Positions 51,139-59,457 of a DNA stretch of 64,000 nucleotides are shown here, in pieces (the stretch's first letter is position 1; each line of letters begins with the position of its first letter). A program made the translations under genes and the position numbers. This stretch comes from Phototrophicus methaneseepsis (GTDB lineage Bacteria > Chloroflexota > Anaerolineae > Aggregatilineales > Phototrophicaceae): contig NZ_CP062983.1 of assembly GCF_015500095.1 (NCBI RefSeq), positions 682,001 through 746,000 of the forward strand. Direction: 5' to 3'. The notes beneath the pieces are model-generated. The model saw only the letters and a list, made by a program, of their open reading frames with translations. It had not been told where the DNA came from and did no database searches.

Positions 51139-52245
51139 ATGTGGACCAGATTATCATGCCTGACGGCTCTCTTTGCTGCTTTCATCCTGGGCGTTTCCGG
51201 GGTGTTTGCCCAGGAGACTGTCGCGGACCCAAGCAGCGAACCAACGCCGGAAAGTGTGCCGACTGAGGAAGCCGTTATTCTGCCGGGGTCCTGGCGGCTG
51301 AACGGCATCAACTTTGAATATCAAAAATGGAATAACTGTGGCCCCGCCACCCTGACCAACGCCCTGACTTACTTCGGCTATACAGATAATCAGGACCGGG
51401 CGGCAATATGGCTCAAGCCAAATGGCGAGGACAAGAATGTCTCGCCGGACCAGATGGTCGCTTTCGTCAATTCACAGGTGCCGGAGTTACAGGTCTTCGC
51501 AGAAGCGCGCTATGGGGGCACCCTAGAAACGCTCAAGATGCTGCTGTTCAATAACTTCCCGGTCATTATCGAAGCTGGCTACGACCCAGAACCCCACGAT
51601 CTGGGCTGGATGGGGCACTATCTGCTGGTGACAGGGTATGATGATGCCCAGGGGATTTTCTACACACACGATAGTTACATCGGTGCGGATAAAACCTACA
51701 CCTACGAGCACGTCCAGGAATTCTGGCAGCACTTCAACTACACCTATATCGTGCTATATACCCTGGACCGTGACGCGGAACTACAGACGATATTGGCCAC
51801 CAACGCAGATGAACGCCAGAATGCCATCAACGCGCTGGAAATCGCCCGCGCGGAAGCCGTCGCAGATCAAGCCAATAAGTGGGCTTGGTTCAACATGGGC
51901 ACCAACTTCGTTGCGCTGGATATGTACGAAGAAGCAGCCACCGCTTATGACAGAGCGTTCAGCTTGGGGATGCCTTTCCGCACCATGTGGTATCAATTCG
52001 GCCCCTTCGAGGCGTACTATCAGACGGGTGATTATGATACCGTCCTGTCTTTGGCCCAATCGAACCTCAATGATGGCGGCGGCCACTTTGTAGAAGAAAC
52101 CTTCTATTATGGCGGCCTCGCCCGCGAAGCCATGGGCGAGACGCAGCGTGCACTCAGCAACTATATGGAAGCCGCTCGCTTTAACCCCAACTTTTCGCCA
52201 GCTATAGAAGCACGTGACCGTTTGCAGCAGGAATTGAACGGCTAG
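51139..52245 (+). CDS. Secreted C39-like cysteine peptidase with TPR repeats
   Basis: The 368-residue product has a signal peptide ending GVSGVFA-QET. After a short Pro/Glu-rich linker comes a papain-like C39_2 domain: Cys67 in WNNCGPATLTNAL, His160 in WMGHYLLVTGYDD and Asp178 in YTHDSY, the expected triad order. The C-terminal third (about residues 235-365) consists of TPR-like helix pairs (WAWFNMGTNFVALDMYEEAA; AMGETQRALSNYMEAARFNP). The start has GAGGGAAAC upstream. It is not linked to an ABC exporter, so it is not a bacteriocin-processing protease; a secreted cell-wall or protein-processing role is inferred. Confidence 0.88.
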   Translation: MWTRLSCLTALFAAFILGVSGVFAQETVADPSSEPTPESVPTEEAVILPGSWRLNGINFEYQKWNNCGPATLTNALTYFGYTDNQDRAAIWLKPNGEDKNVSPDQMVAFVNSQVPELQVFAEARYGGTLETLKMLLFNNFPVIIEAGYDPEPHDLGWMGHYLLVTGYDDAQGIFYTHDSYIGADKTYTYEHVQEFWQHFNYTYIVLYTLDRDAELQTILATNADERQNAINALEIARAEAVADQANKWAWFNMGTNFVALDMYEEAATAYDRAFSLGMPFRTMWYQFGPFEAYYQTGDYDTVLSLAQSNLNDGGGHFVEETFYYGGLAREAMGETQRALSNYMEAARFNPNFSPAIEARDRLQQELNG

Positions 52246-52277
52246 GCCCGTCCACCGATTCACTCAATAGCCATCTG

Positions 52278-52301
52278 CAGGGGCATGACGCCATGCCCCT
52301 G
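52278..52301 (+). terminator. Hairpin after the C39-like gene
   Basis: CAGGGGCATG (52278-52287) pairs perfectly with CATGCCCCTG (52292-52301) around a 4-base loop. No T tract follows, so it may be a stabilising or factor-assisted terminator between convergent genes. Confidence 0.5.
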
Positions 52302-52331
52302 TAACCTACCCCATAGTTACCCTATAAACTT

Positions 52332-52751
52332 TTATGCGTCTTCCTGTCCCTGAGCAAATTCTGCTCGCCACTGATTGAAGAGCGCTTCAGCCTCATCTTC
52401 TGATGCGACAAAATAGACTGTACCATCCCGCGTGGAAAGCGTCTGGCTTGGGCCCAGGCCTAATTCAGCCAGGTCCGGCTGAGGATAGCCAATGACGACA
52501 GCTTTACCACTCATGGCTGGCGTCTGTATCTTGCCGAAGCTGCGTACATGCACAGCAGCACCAGCTGGCATTTTCTCGCGCGTACTGCCGCGCAAGTCAA
52601 TCAGCATATGGACTGGATGTGGCAACCGCAGCATTGAAAAGGTACAGGCACGCGCCACATGATGATAATCGCGCCAATTCCAATCGCCGCCTTCTACGAT
52701 GAGCTGCATCACCGTCTGATCTTCATCTCGCCAGGCAAAACGAAATGGCAT
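52332..52751 (-). CDS. Small STAS/SpoIIAA-like protein
   Basis: The 139-residue product opens MPFRFAWRDEDQTVMQLIVEG and has the alternating strand-helix pattern of the SpoIIAA/STAS group: a strand in VHMLIDLRGS, a later strand KAVVIGYP, and a helix at the end (DEAEALFNQW). No signal peptide is present. Two clearly related-looking small proteins lie at 56823 and 57379 on the same strand. Such proteins often act in partner-switching or as sensors. I do not recognise a precise family; the fold call is tentative. Confidence 0.6.
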   Translation of the reverse strand: MPFRFAWRDEDQTVMQLIVEGGDWNWRDYHHVARACTFSMLRLPHPVHMLIDLRGSTREKMPAGAAVHVRSFGKIQTPAMSGKAVVIGYPQPDLAELGLGPSQTLSTRDGTVYFVASEDEAEALFNQWRAEFAQGQEDA

Positions 52752-52979
52752 TTTAGCCCCCTATTTACGTCATTTTTTACGTCACTTTGATGAACACAAT
52801 GATGGCTAACTCTAATGCTTCTGAGGGGAGATGTCTACGCAGAGGTGCCTGTTGACATGCGTTAACACACCCTGAATGGCTATCTATGGCACGCCGCCGC
52901 TTGATGGCGACTTCTTTAACTACGCCACACTGGTAAAGTATGGTACAGTTCTTAAAAATCGACGTGCACCCATTCCCTC

Positions 52980-53759
52980 ATGACCACAGAAACTGCTTCA
53001 ACGCCTTTATTTGAAGATGACCCCATATTAGGCTCGTTCGTCGCCTACTTCCCCAGCTACCGCCTGCGGCTGATCATCCAGGCTGCTGTCTTATATGCCA
53101 TCCCCGTATTGGCGCTGCAAGTGCTCTTTGCCGAAGTCGACAGCCTGCTCATCCCTATGCTGTATGCAGCGATTGCCTTACTCGTCGGCTGGTATGTGCT
53201 GCACCAATGGAACAGGGAAGTCACGGTCTATGAACGCGGTTTTACGTACCGACAGGGGTCGCAAATCGGGTATTTTCGTTACCCGGATATTATCCGTATT
53301 CATCAAAAAGCGCAGCGCGTCTCGTATTTTGGCCTGTTCCGGCGCGATAGCATCACCTATACGCTGAACACGGAACATGCAGAAGTGCTGAAAGTGAACG
53401 GCATCTACAAAGACGTCAGCAAACTAGGTCTTTTGCTAGAGCGCAAAATCACCGAAGCACGTCAGCCGCTGGTTGATGTGGATCTGCGACAGGGGCGAAC
53501 AGTCGCGTTTGGTGAGGCCGCACTCACCAAAGAGGGCATCCATTATCAGAATACGCACCTGCCCTGGGCAGATTATGACCATTATGCCATCACAGGGGGC
53601 GCATTACGGCTATACAATCAAGCAGATGCTGAATGGGCAGCTATCCCGCTCGATGCGCTGGATAATCTGATGCTGCTCATTTATCTGCTGAAAGCACCGC
53701 CGACAGATGACCTGTCAACGAATCCGCTGCAAACACCCGCCGAGAGCCCTGCTGAATGA
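52980..53759 (+). CDS. Membrane protein with PH-like cytoplasmic part (possibly DUF6585)
   Basis: The 259-residue product has two hydrophobic segments at about residues 32-74 (LIIQAAVLYAIPVLALQVLF and IPMLYAAIALLVGWYVLH), followed by NREVTVYERGFTYRQG, a pattern of bacterial PH-like proteins of the DUF6585 kind, and a second similar unit (GEAALTKEGIHYQNTHLPWA). No ribosome-binding site is obvious before the ATG at 52980, which may be leaderless. Its stop overlaps the start of the next gene by four bases (ATGA), so the two proteins are coupled and may work together. Function unknown. Confidence 0.65.
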   Translation: MTTETASTPLFEDDPILGSFVAYFPSYRLRLIIQAAVLYAIPVLALQVLFAEVDSLLIPMLYAAIALLVGWYVLHQWNREVTVYERGFTYRQGSQIGYFRYPDIIRIHQKAQRVSYFGLFRRDSITYTLNTEHAEVLKVNGIYKDVSKLGLLLERKITEARQPLVDVDLRQGRTVAFGEAALTKEGIHYQNTHLPWADYDHYAITGGALRLYNQADAEWAAIPLDALDNLMLLIYLLKAPPTDDLSTNPLQTPAESPAE

Positions 53760-54229
53760 TCTACGAAATACATCTCTATGTGCCCAAAGCAAGTCGTCTG
53801 ACACCTGCCATGGTGGAGTGGCTCTATCAAAATGGACACAGCGACACAGAACCGGAGCTCTTCTGGCCTGTACGGAAGTTACGCCAGAAAGCCCTGGCCC
53901 GGCATATGCTGCGCCTGGATCCCTCACTAATCCCGACGCAAGGTCCAGGCGGTGATGTGGAGTTACATTACCCAGATGAGCAGATCGGCATTGTGCTCTA
54001 TATTCACGACCGGGGTGTGATCGTCTTCTTCCCCTATATGGCTTACAGCGTCTACTCGCGCGTTGTGTTGGGCATGTGCTATACGTACATTCGTTTTTTG
54101 TACGATGCGGCTGGCTTCTGGAGCTTTGACCCGCAACTCAACATCATCAGCTTTGCCGACGATTTCGTCAGCATTGAAGATACCGCCGCCCTCATGGACC
54201 AGATGCTCCCTAAGCAGTTGCAAGGATAG
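53756..54229 (+). CDS. Uncharacterised protein coupled to the PH-like membrane protein
   Basis: The 157-residue product starts within the stop of the preceding gene (ATGA overlap). It reads MIYEIHLYVPKASRLTPAMV with an alpha/beta pattern, a charged middle (GDVELHYPDEQIGIVLYIHD) and DPQLNIISFADDFVSIEDTA near the end. There is no membrane span or signal peptide. I recognise no family. The translational coupling suggests a cytoplasmic partner of the upstream membrane protein. Confidence 0.7.
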   Translation: MIYEIHLYVPKASRLTPAMVEWLYQNGHSDTEPELFWPVRKLRQKALARHMLRLDPSLIPTQGPGGDVELHYPDEQIGIVLYIHDRGVIVFFPYMAYSVYSRVVLGMCYTYIRFLYDAAGFWSFDPQLNIISFADDFVSIEDTAALMDQMLPKQLQG

Positions 54230-54255
54230 CCCAACTGCTCACCGCCGCACCCGCA

Positions 54256-55545
54256 TTATGCTTCATACCACGAAGTTAAATCCCGCCCGGTATAGGCTTC
54301 TAATGCCTGATTGTGCTCCCGATAATGATCAACGAGCCACTGCCTGATTTCAGGGTCCATGCGTGGCTGTTCTTGCCGCTTAATAGCTGCATTCTCGTGC
54401 AAAACCTGGAAATTGGATTCCGTATAATAATCGATGCCAATGAAGGACTGTAACGCCTGCAAAAACGCCAATGGGTTTTCTTTAAGATCTGAGAAAAACA
54501 TGATTTTGATCTGTTCATCTGGGAAGTAAGCACGATAACGCTCGATTTGTTCGTAATAATAGCCAGAATCGAGGTATGTGCGGTAAGGGCCGCGATCCCA
54601 GGAGTTTTCAAAAGTAGCGTAGTATATGTCCTTGATATCCTCTGCGGTTTGTGTTCGATTCTGCTGGATACGTTCATAATCCACTTTAATTGCATCCTGG
54701 AATTCCAGCTTATCAATCCCACGCGAATACCAATGCCACCAGTGAGAATAGGCACGATCAACCGGATTCCTCACAACAGCAATAATCTTAGCCGCAGGGT
54801 TCAACTGATAAATACGTTCCGCTATATAGGGCAAATACAGGTTACGATGACGTGATTCCCCAAGGTTAGCTTCCCCCGCCCAATGACTGAAATATTTCTG
54901 CTGATAATGGGCCAAACCAAGCTCATACTCATATTCGAAGAAAAAAGGTTCTTTAGGATTCGACATACAAAGAGCCGGTATTTGTGATAAGTATCTATGT
55001 AACGTGGTTGTGCTAGACTTCGCTGCGCCTACGAGAAAAAGATTCGGCAGAAAAGGCTTATTGACTTCATCTGATGTGGGAACGTGCTGATGATCATCAA
55101 TCGTAAGGTGAAAACCTGCCGAACCCCATAAGTGCATATGCAAATGCAGTTCACGATGCTGTCTCAGGTATTTGAGAAGCCTCAAAGCTTCTTGTGCGGC
55201 CTCTGGGGGCGACTTTTTAACGACAGATGTCGTCATATTGACTTCGTTTATATCTGCGGGGAAGTCGGGATTTTGACCCTGTCGATACCCATCAATCGCG
55301 ATATGAAAACCTTCAGAAGCCCATAAGGGTATGCTGACATAAAGCTCACTACGTTGTCTGAGCTGCTTGAGGAGGTTTAGAATTTCTTGACCGGCATCCA
55401 ATTGCGGTTCTGCAGCTATGTCTGCTAGGGTTGCTTCAGGAGAAGACATCTCAGGAGAAGGTGTCTCAGTCGTTGCTTGTTTGTATTGAAAAGTCTGGCG
55501 AAGCTTACGCACGACCTTTCGTGCAAATACCGCAATTTGGCTCAT
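54256..55545 (-). CDS. PAPS-dependent sulfotransferase with duplicated N-terminal module
   Basis: The 429-residue product contains a sulfotransferase domain from about residue 165: the 5'-phosphosulfate loop LVGAAKSSTTTLHRYL (about 171-186) and the 3'-phosphate site VVRNPVDRAYSHW. It transfers sulfate from PAPS to a carbohydrate or similar acceptor. The N-terminal 160 residues hold two copies of a 37-residue unit: QEILNLLKQLRQRSEL...LWASEGFHIAID (53-89) and QEALRLLKYLRQHREL...LWGSAGFHLTID (118-154), about half identical, absent from ordinary sulfotransferases. GAGAAGGAT precedes the ATG. It lies about 80 bases from an SGNH hydrolase on the same strand; the pair may modify an exopolysaccharide. 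Confidence 0.9.
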   Translation of the reverse strand: MSQIAVFARKVVRKLRQTFQYKQATTETPSPEMSSPEATLADIAAEPQLDAGQEILNLLKQLRQRSELYVSIPLWASEGFHIAIDGYRQGQNPDFPADINEVNMTTSVVKKSPPEAAQEALRLLKYLRQHRELHLHMHLWGSAGFHLTIDDHQHVPTSDEVNKPFLPNLFLVGAAKSSTTTLHRYLSQIPALCMSNPKEPFFFEYEYELGLAHYQQKYFSHWAGEANLGESRHRNLYLPYIAERIYQLNPAAKIIAVVRNPVDRAYSHWWHWYSRGIDKLEFQDAIKVDYERIQQNRTQTAEDIKDIYYATFENSWDRGPYRTYLDSGYYYEQIERYRAYFPDEQIKIMFFSDLKENPLAFLQALQSFIGIDYYTESNFQVLHENAAIKRQEQPRMDPEIRQWLVDHYREHNQALEAYTGRDLTSWYEA

Positions 55546-55622
55546 ATTATCCTTCTCTTGGTGAATCGCTATCTACAACTTCAACAGCATCGCTGGAGCG
55601 ACTTACATGTGAGATTACACGA

Positions 55623-56654
55623 TTACCCTTCGTTCGCAAAAAACCGCTGATAGAGCAGCTCGCCCACATAGCGATGAAAAGCCGCACTGGGATGCGCATC
55701 ACGCGGTGAGGCGACAACCTCAGCAGGGTCCCAGGCAGCGACTTCATCATAAAGCGTCATAATGTGATCTGGGCCATAGCCGCGATCTTCAAAGACGAAC
55801 TTCACGCGGTCGACATAGGGTATACTGCCAACCGGGTCCTCCATGTTGGGGAATATGACCACGTACAATTCCGCGTCAATGCTCTCAACGTAATCAATAA
55901 GCGCCTCAATCTGCTGCCGATGAATCTCCCAGATCGTCGCATTATCGTACGTCTCGTACTGCCAATCCCAATAAGAGCCTTCAAAGGTGGTATTGATCGT
56001 TGTCGTCAGTGGGTAGAGCCGCCAATAGATGAAGTTAACCAGATGCGATTCCTGGATGATCCAAGGCAGCGTACGCGGGTCCGGGAATTCCGCATCCCAG
56101 AAGCGGCTGACACTGGCGCTGGCAAGCTCAATGTCATTGAGGAAGTACTGCAACAGGACGATATCCGGCTCTTCAGGTGGGGTCGATTCCAGCGTTGTTA
56201 ATTGCTGCGGGGTCGATTGCCCTGGCTTGGCGTGGTTGATGACGGCATACGCATCGCCTAACAGAGCGGCTAACACATTGCCGAAGCGATCCGCGGGGTC
56301 GTTCACGCCCCATCCGCTGGCAAAGGAATCCCCCAGGATGACAAGCGTCGTCTTGTCTTCCCAATCTTCTGGGGACCACTCACGATCCCGGAAGCCTGAA
56401 CTGTTCGGATGCCAGTATCGCGCCTGCCAGTTCTGGTGCGCCAATGTAAAGCTCCAGCCGGAATCCGCATAGCTATAGCGCAGCACACCTTCCGCAATGA
56501 GCAGCAGCACAGCAATCGTCACATAAGAAACCAACAAGCTGCGGGCAATCGTGCGCACACGCCGCCAACGTCCCTGTACCGCCAGAACAATAAACAATAA
56601 GCCGACAATAAAAAAGCCCGCTGCCAGCGCGCTCAAGGCCGTCGCCAATGACAT
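55623..56654 (-). CDS. Membrane-anchored SGNH/GDSL hydrolase
   Basis: The 343-residue product starts with two hydrophobic helices (about residues 5-27 and 38-57), followed by an SGNH hydrolase domain: catalytic Ser110 in VILGDSFASGWGVND, Asn173 in QYFLNDIE and the Asp319-His321 pair in PRDAHPSAAFH. The domain would lie on the outer side of the membrane. SGNH hydrolases act as esterases and as glycan O-acetyl-esterases or acyltransferase partners. The downstream sulfotransferase suggests a shared role in polysaccharide modification (inference). No close ribosome-binding site is visible before the ATG; an internal start is possible but would cut the first helix. Confidence 0.88.
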   Translation of the reverse strand: MSLATALSALAAGFFIVGLLFIVLAVQGRWRRVRTIARSLLVSYVTIAVLLLIAEGVLRYSYADSGWSFTLAHQNWQARYWHPNSSGFRDREWSPEDWEDKTTLVILGDSFASGWGVNDPADRFGNVLAALLGDAYAVINHAKPGQSTPQQLTTLESTPPEEPDIVLLQYFLNDIELASASVSRFWDAEFPDPRTLPWIIQESHLVNFIYWRLYPLTTTINTTFEGSYWDWQYETYDNATIWEIHRQQIEALIDYVESIDAELYVVIFPNMEDPVGSIPYVDRVKFVFEDRGYGPDHIMTLYDEVAAWDPAEVVASPRDAHPSAAFHRYVGELLYQRFFANEG

Positions 56655-56822
56655 AAGCCAATAAATCTCCTATGTTCGTCCGGCGCACGATCATACTGCC
56701 AAAGCAGCGGGACGCAAAGCCTGTTTTGTTGTTTTGGTTACTTTGGTGCTTTACTGTGGAACAATTTGTCAGCAGGACACATCAAGTTGCAAGCTTAAAA
56801 GCAGGCAACCTAATAGCAAAGG

Positions 56823-57221
56823 TCATCTCTGGCTGATGAATTCATGGTCACGTTGATTCATCCAGGCGTCTGCCTCCACTTCATACTGGAAGATGCGCAA
56901 ATAATCCGTACCCGGAATGCGTTTAACCGTAACCCGAATAAGACTGACAATCGCAGTGTTAGAGGTAAGAGCCGCAACAGAAGCCATCATGTCATTGGGG
57001 AGGCTCTGTGCCAGCATCAATGTCTGAGAGGTGCCGTATGGTGTCGGCAATGCACGATTTTCAAAGTAGTAAATCTGCCGTAAATGCTGATTACGGGCAT
57101 GATAAAGCTGTATTTGTTCAAGCGAGGTCTGGACCCACTCATCAATCGTATCGCGCTTGAAATCTCGAAAATGAAACTCCCAGATACCCTCTGGTCGCTC
57201 AACAACACCAAAACCGCTCAT
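56823..57221 (-). CDS. Small STAS-like protein, paralogue 1
   Basis: The 132-residue product starts at ATG 57221 (MSGFGVVERPEGIWEFHFRD) with GAGGATAT upstream; an upstream ATG 11 codons earlier is less likely because the neighbouring paralogue starts at the same sequence. The product aligns throughout with the next protein: WEFHF.DFKRDT, HLRQIYY, LPTPY, IVSLIRVTVKR.PGTDY.RIF. The fold looks like the STAS/SpoIIAA type. No signal peptide or membrane span. Function unknown. Confidence 0.72.
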   Translation of the reverse strand: MSGFGVVERPEGIWEFHFRDFKRDTIDEWVQTSLEQIQLYHARNQHLRQIYYFENRALPTPYGTSQTLMLAQSLPNDMMASVAALTSNTAIVSLIRVTVKRIPGTDYLRIFQYEVEADAWMNQRDHEFISQR

Positions 57222-57378
57222 ATATCCTCGTTCTTTATCTTTTAGCAGCGTCACATTCTAAAACAGAAATTAGACATTTTGACTTAATTTGGTCATCTTT
57301 CTAATATAACGCTTAATTACAAAACAGCACAAAGACCTGGGAATATGCTCTATAAAGAAGGGCATTTCATAGAGTTAT

Positions 57379-57798
57379 TCATGGTTCTACACGTTGCCCA
57401 GGGAGCTGGCCCACATATTCCTGGTGCCGCTGTTCCAACCAGGCTTCTGCTAGGTCCTCATCCATGAATATACGCATGTAATCCGTACCAGGGACGCGCT
57501 TCACTATAATACGCGCGACACTGACAATGGCGTGATTTGGCACCAGTACAGCCGTCGAGATATGAATATTGGGCGGCATCTTCTGGGCCAGCATAATGGC
57601 CTTTGATGACGCATAAGGGGTAGGCAAAACGCTGGATTCGATGTAGTAAATTTGCCTTAAATGCTCGCCCGTATTGGCATAATGCCGGTTATCTCGCATT
57701 GCCGTTTGAACCCAATCATCTGTTGTATCCCTTTTGAAGTCCTGGAAGTGAAACTCCCAGATGCCATCAGATCGTTCGACAGCACGAAAACCACTCAT
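57379..57798 (-). CDS. Small STAS-like protein, paralogue 2
   Basis: The 139-residue product starts at ATG 57798 with AGGGG upstream and is a clear tandem paralogue of the protein at 56823 (MSGFRAVERSDGIWEFHF; HLRQIYYIES; VKRVPGTDYMRIF). The copies are separated by 157 bases and both are transcribed leftward, each with its own ribosome-binding site. The C-terminus is seven residues longer. Duplication has kept the length and central residues, so both copies probably remain functional. Role unknown; partner-switch or sensory function is a guess from the fold. Confidence 0.72.
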   Translation of the reverse strand: MSGFRAVERSDGIWEFHFQDFKRDTTDDWVQTAMRDNRHYANTGEHLRQIYYIESSVLPTPYASSKAIMLAQKMPPNIHISTAVLVPNHAIVSVARIIVKRVPGTDYMRIFMDEDLAEAWLEQRHQEYVGQLPGQRVEP

Positions 57799-57936
57799 AA
57801 ACAGCCCCTATGCTTATATGCTCAACACGTCATCCCTCTTACGATAGAAAACGCATTGCCAGATTTACTCTGGCCGAAGCTCTCATATACGGTTTAAGTA
57901 CAGGGCTGGTCTGATTGGAGTAGGTTTATCGGAAAC

Positions 57937-57970
57937 AAAAACAGGCACCTCATAGGAGATGCCTGTTTTT
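57937..57970 (-). terminator. Rho-independent terminator of the SH3/CARDB lipoprotein gene
   Basis: AAAAACAGGCA (57937-57947) pairs with TGCCTGTTTTT (57960-57970), with additional CCT/AGG pairing inside the loop. Read leftward it ends in a T run after the lipoprotein gene. Confidence 0.88.
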
Positions 57971-57993
57971 TTGATTGAGCTGTTTTCAGGATG

Positions 57994-59241
57994 TTAGCAA
58001 CTGCCCTGCTTGAGCACATAATCAAACTGGCGGCTGTTGTTGTCCTCGTTCGTCTCCGGGATGGCATTGTCAGGATCAATAACGGCACGGAATGTATGCA
58101 CCTGGGCGAAGTACGTCGAAACGCTGAGGTCAATCGTCACAGTCGTATTCTGCCCTGGCTGTAGAGCCGGAATCGTTGCCGAGCTATTGGCCTGAACTTC
58201 ACCGTTATACAGGTCGCGCAGCACCACATTGGTCTGTGTACTGGCTGAGGTGCCGCTATTCGCGATTGTAATACGCGTCGTCGAAGGCTGATTACAGGTC
58301 GGCTGACCAGGACTTGTCGACCAATCCACAATGCTCAGATCAACCTGAGCCGGGACCGCTGTTGGCTGCGGGGTCGCTGTGGGTGCTGGCGGGGCCGGGT
58401 TTTCTACTGGCAGGCTGGCAATATCACCCGATGTTTCCACAAGGAAAGCCGCAATCCAGCCGGAGGAATTAAAGACCTCAATACGGAACCAGCTTGAATC
58501 CGTGTTACGCGCCAGGATACGACGAGTTTCATTGGCGCCGATGCTACCAAGGGGCGGCTCAAAGGCGGTACTTGGGCCGCTGCGGATATTCGCACCCTGT
58601 ATCGTGGTCGCTGTGGGATAGCTGGGCGTCGCAGTCGCTGGAGGGGGCTGTGTTGCCGGCTCCTCGACAGGCTCTGACGGAATATCCGTCGGCTGCGGGG
58701 TCGCTGTGGCGGGGTCTTCTATCGTCTGTGTATCCACTTCTTCCGTCGGGGTCTCAGGGGTGGTGTCTTCCTGGGCTTCTTCCGTCGGCTCTTCTGTCGC
58801 TTCATCCTCGCCCTGTGGGTTGATGCTATCCTGCACGTTGAACGTCACAGAGGCAGGTTCGCTGGCGGTGCCATCTTCGCGCGTTGCGATGACTTCCAGC
58901 GTATACGTGCCGGGGACCGTGGCAGGCCAGCCTGTTTCTACGGAGAATGCCGCCGCGGTCTGGCTGCTGGCGTCGGTGGTGCCGATGTTGACGCCATTGA
59001 TTGACAACGCAACTGTGGCGACATCCGGGCCTGCATTTTCAATCCGTGTAGAAATCACAACCGAGGCATCTTTAAGATAGGTCGCATTCGGCGCTGGCGA
59101 AATAATGCGCACAACAGGTGGCCCTTCAAAAGCGATGGGCTCGTTTTCCGGTTCGTCTGTTGGGGAGCAAGCTGCCAATAATGACAATGCGACCAACAGC
59201 AACAAATATCTGAAGCCGCGCCGATACATCGGGTTTTCCAT
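57994..59241 (-). CDS. Multi-domain lipoprotein with Ig-like, SH3 and CARDB-type domains
   Basis: The 415-residue product has a lipoprotein signal peptide (LLLLVALSLLAACSPTDEP, lipobox cysteine at about residue 25). A bacterial Ig-like domain (about 42-137, VVRIISPAPNATYLKDASV) is followed by a Pro/Thr/Glu-rich linker, an SH3-type domain (about 206-262, IQGANIRSGPSTAFEPPLGS and WFRIEVFNSSGWIAAFL), another TATPQPTAVP linker, and a CARDB-like domain (about 297-412, VDLSIVDWSTSPGQ; NEDNNSR). It probably sits on the outer cell surface and binds peptidoglycan or polysaccharide through the SH3 domain. Such linkers are typical of Chloroflexota surface proteins. Confidence 0.92.
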   Translation of the reverse strand: MENPMYRRGFRYLLLLVALSLLAACSPTDEPENEPIAFEGPPVVRIISPAPNATYLKDASVVISTRIENAGPDVATVALSINGVNIGTTDASSQTAAAFSVETGWPATVPGTYTLEVIATREDGTASEPASVTFNVQDSINPQGEDEATEEPTEEAQEDTTPETPTEEVDTQTIEDPATATPQPTDIPSEPVEEPATQPPPATATPSYPTATTIQGANIRSGPSTAFEPPLGSIGANETRRILARNTDSSWFRIEVFNSSGWIAAFLVETSGDIASLPVENPAPPAPTATPQPTAVPAQVDLSIVDWSTSPGQPTCNQPSTTRITIANSGTSASTQTNVVLRDLYNGEVQANSSATIPALQPGQNTTVTIDLSVSTYFAQVHTFRAVIDPDNAIPETNEDNNSRQFDYVLKQGSC

Positions 59242-59457
59242 AGGCGTCTCCTACCTGTGTTCGTGCCGGGGCTGGTCACCCCAACACGCCGATTACCCGC
59301 CGGGGCGTTACCCGGTTCGGGAAGATAACTTAACAAAATTTATAATGTAGACTGTAGCGCATCGTGAGGATTTAGGCGAGGGTGGGTCATGCTTCGGCCC
59401 AGCGATGCCCGTTAGAGTGGGGGAATCGTCAGGATGCCAGGGGCAAAGTGGCCGGAT

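Noticed and set aside
52332-52751. Treating the 139-residue protein as a third tandem copy of the 57 kb paralogues
   Set aside because: General size and strand pattern agree, but residue identity is too low to call it a direct paralogue; only a fold-level similarity is proposed.
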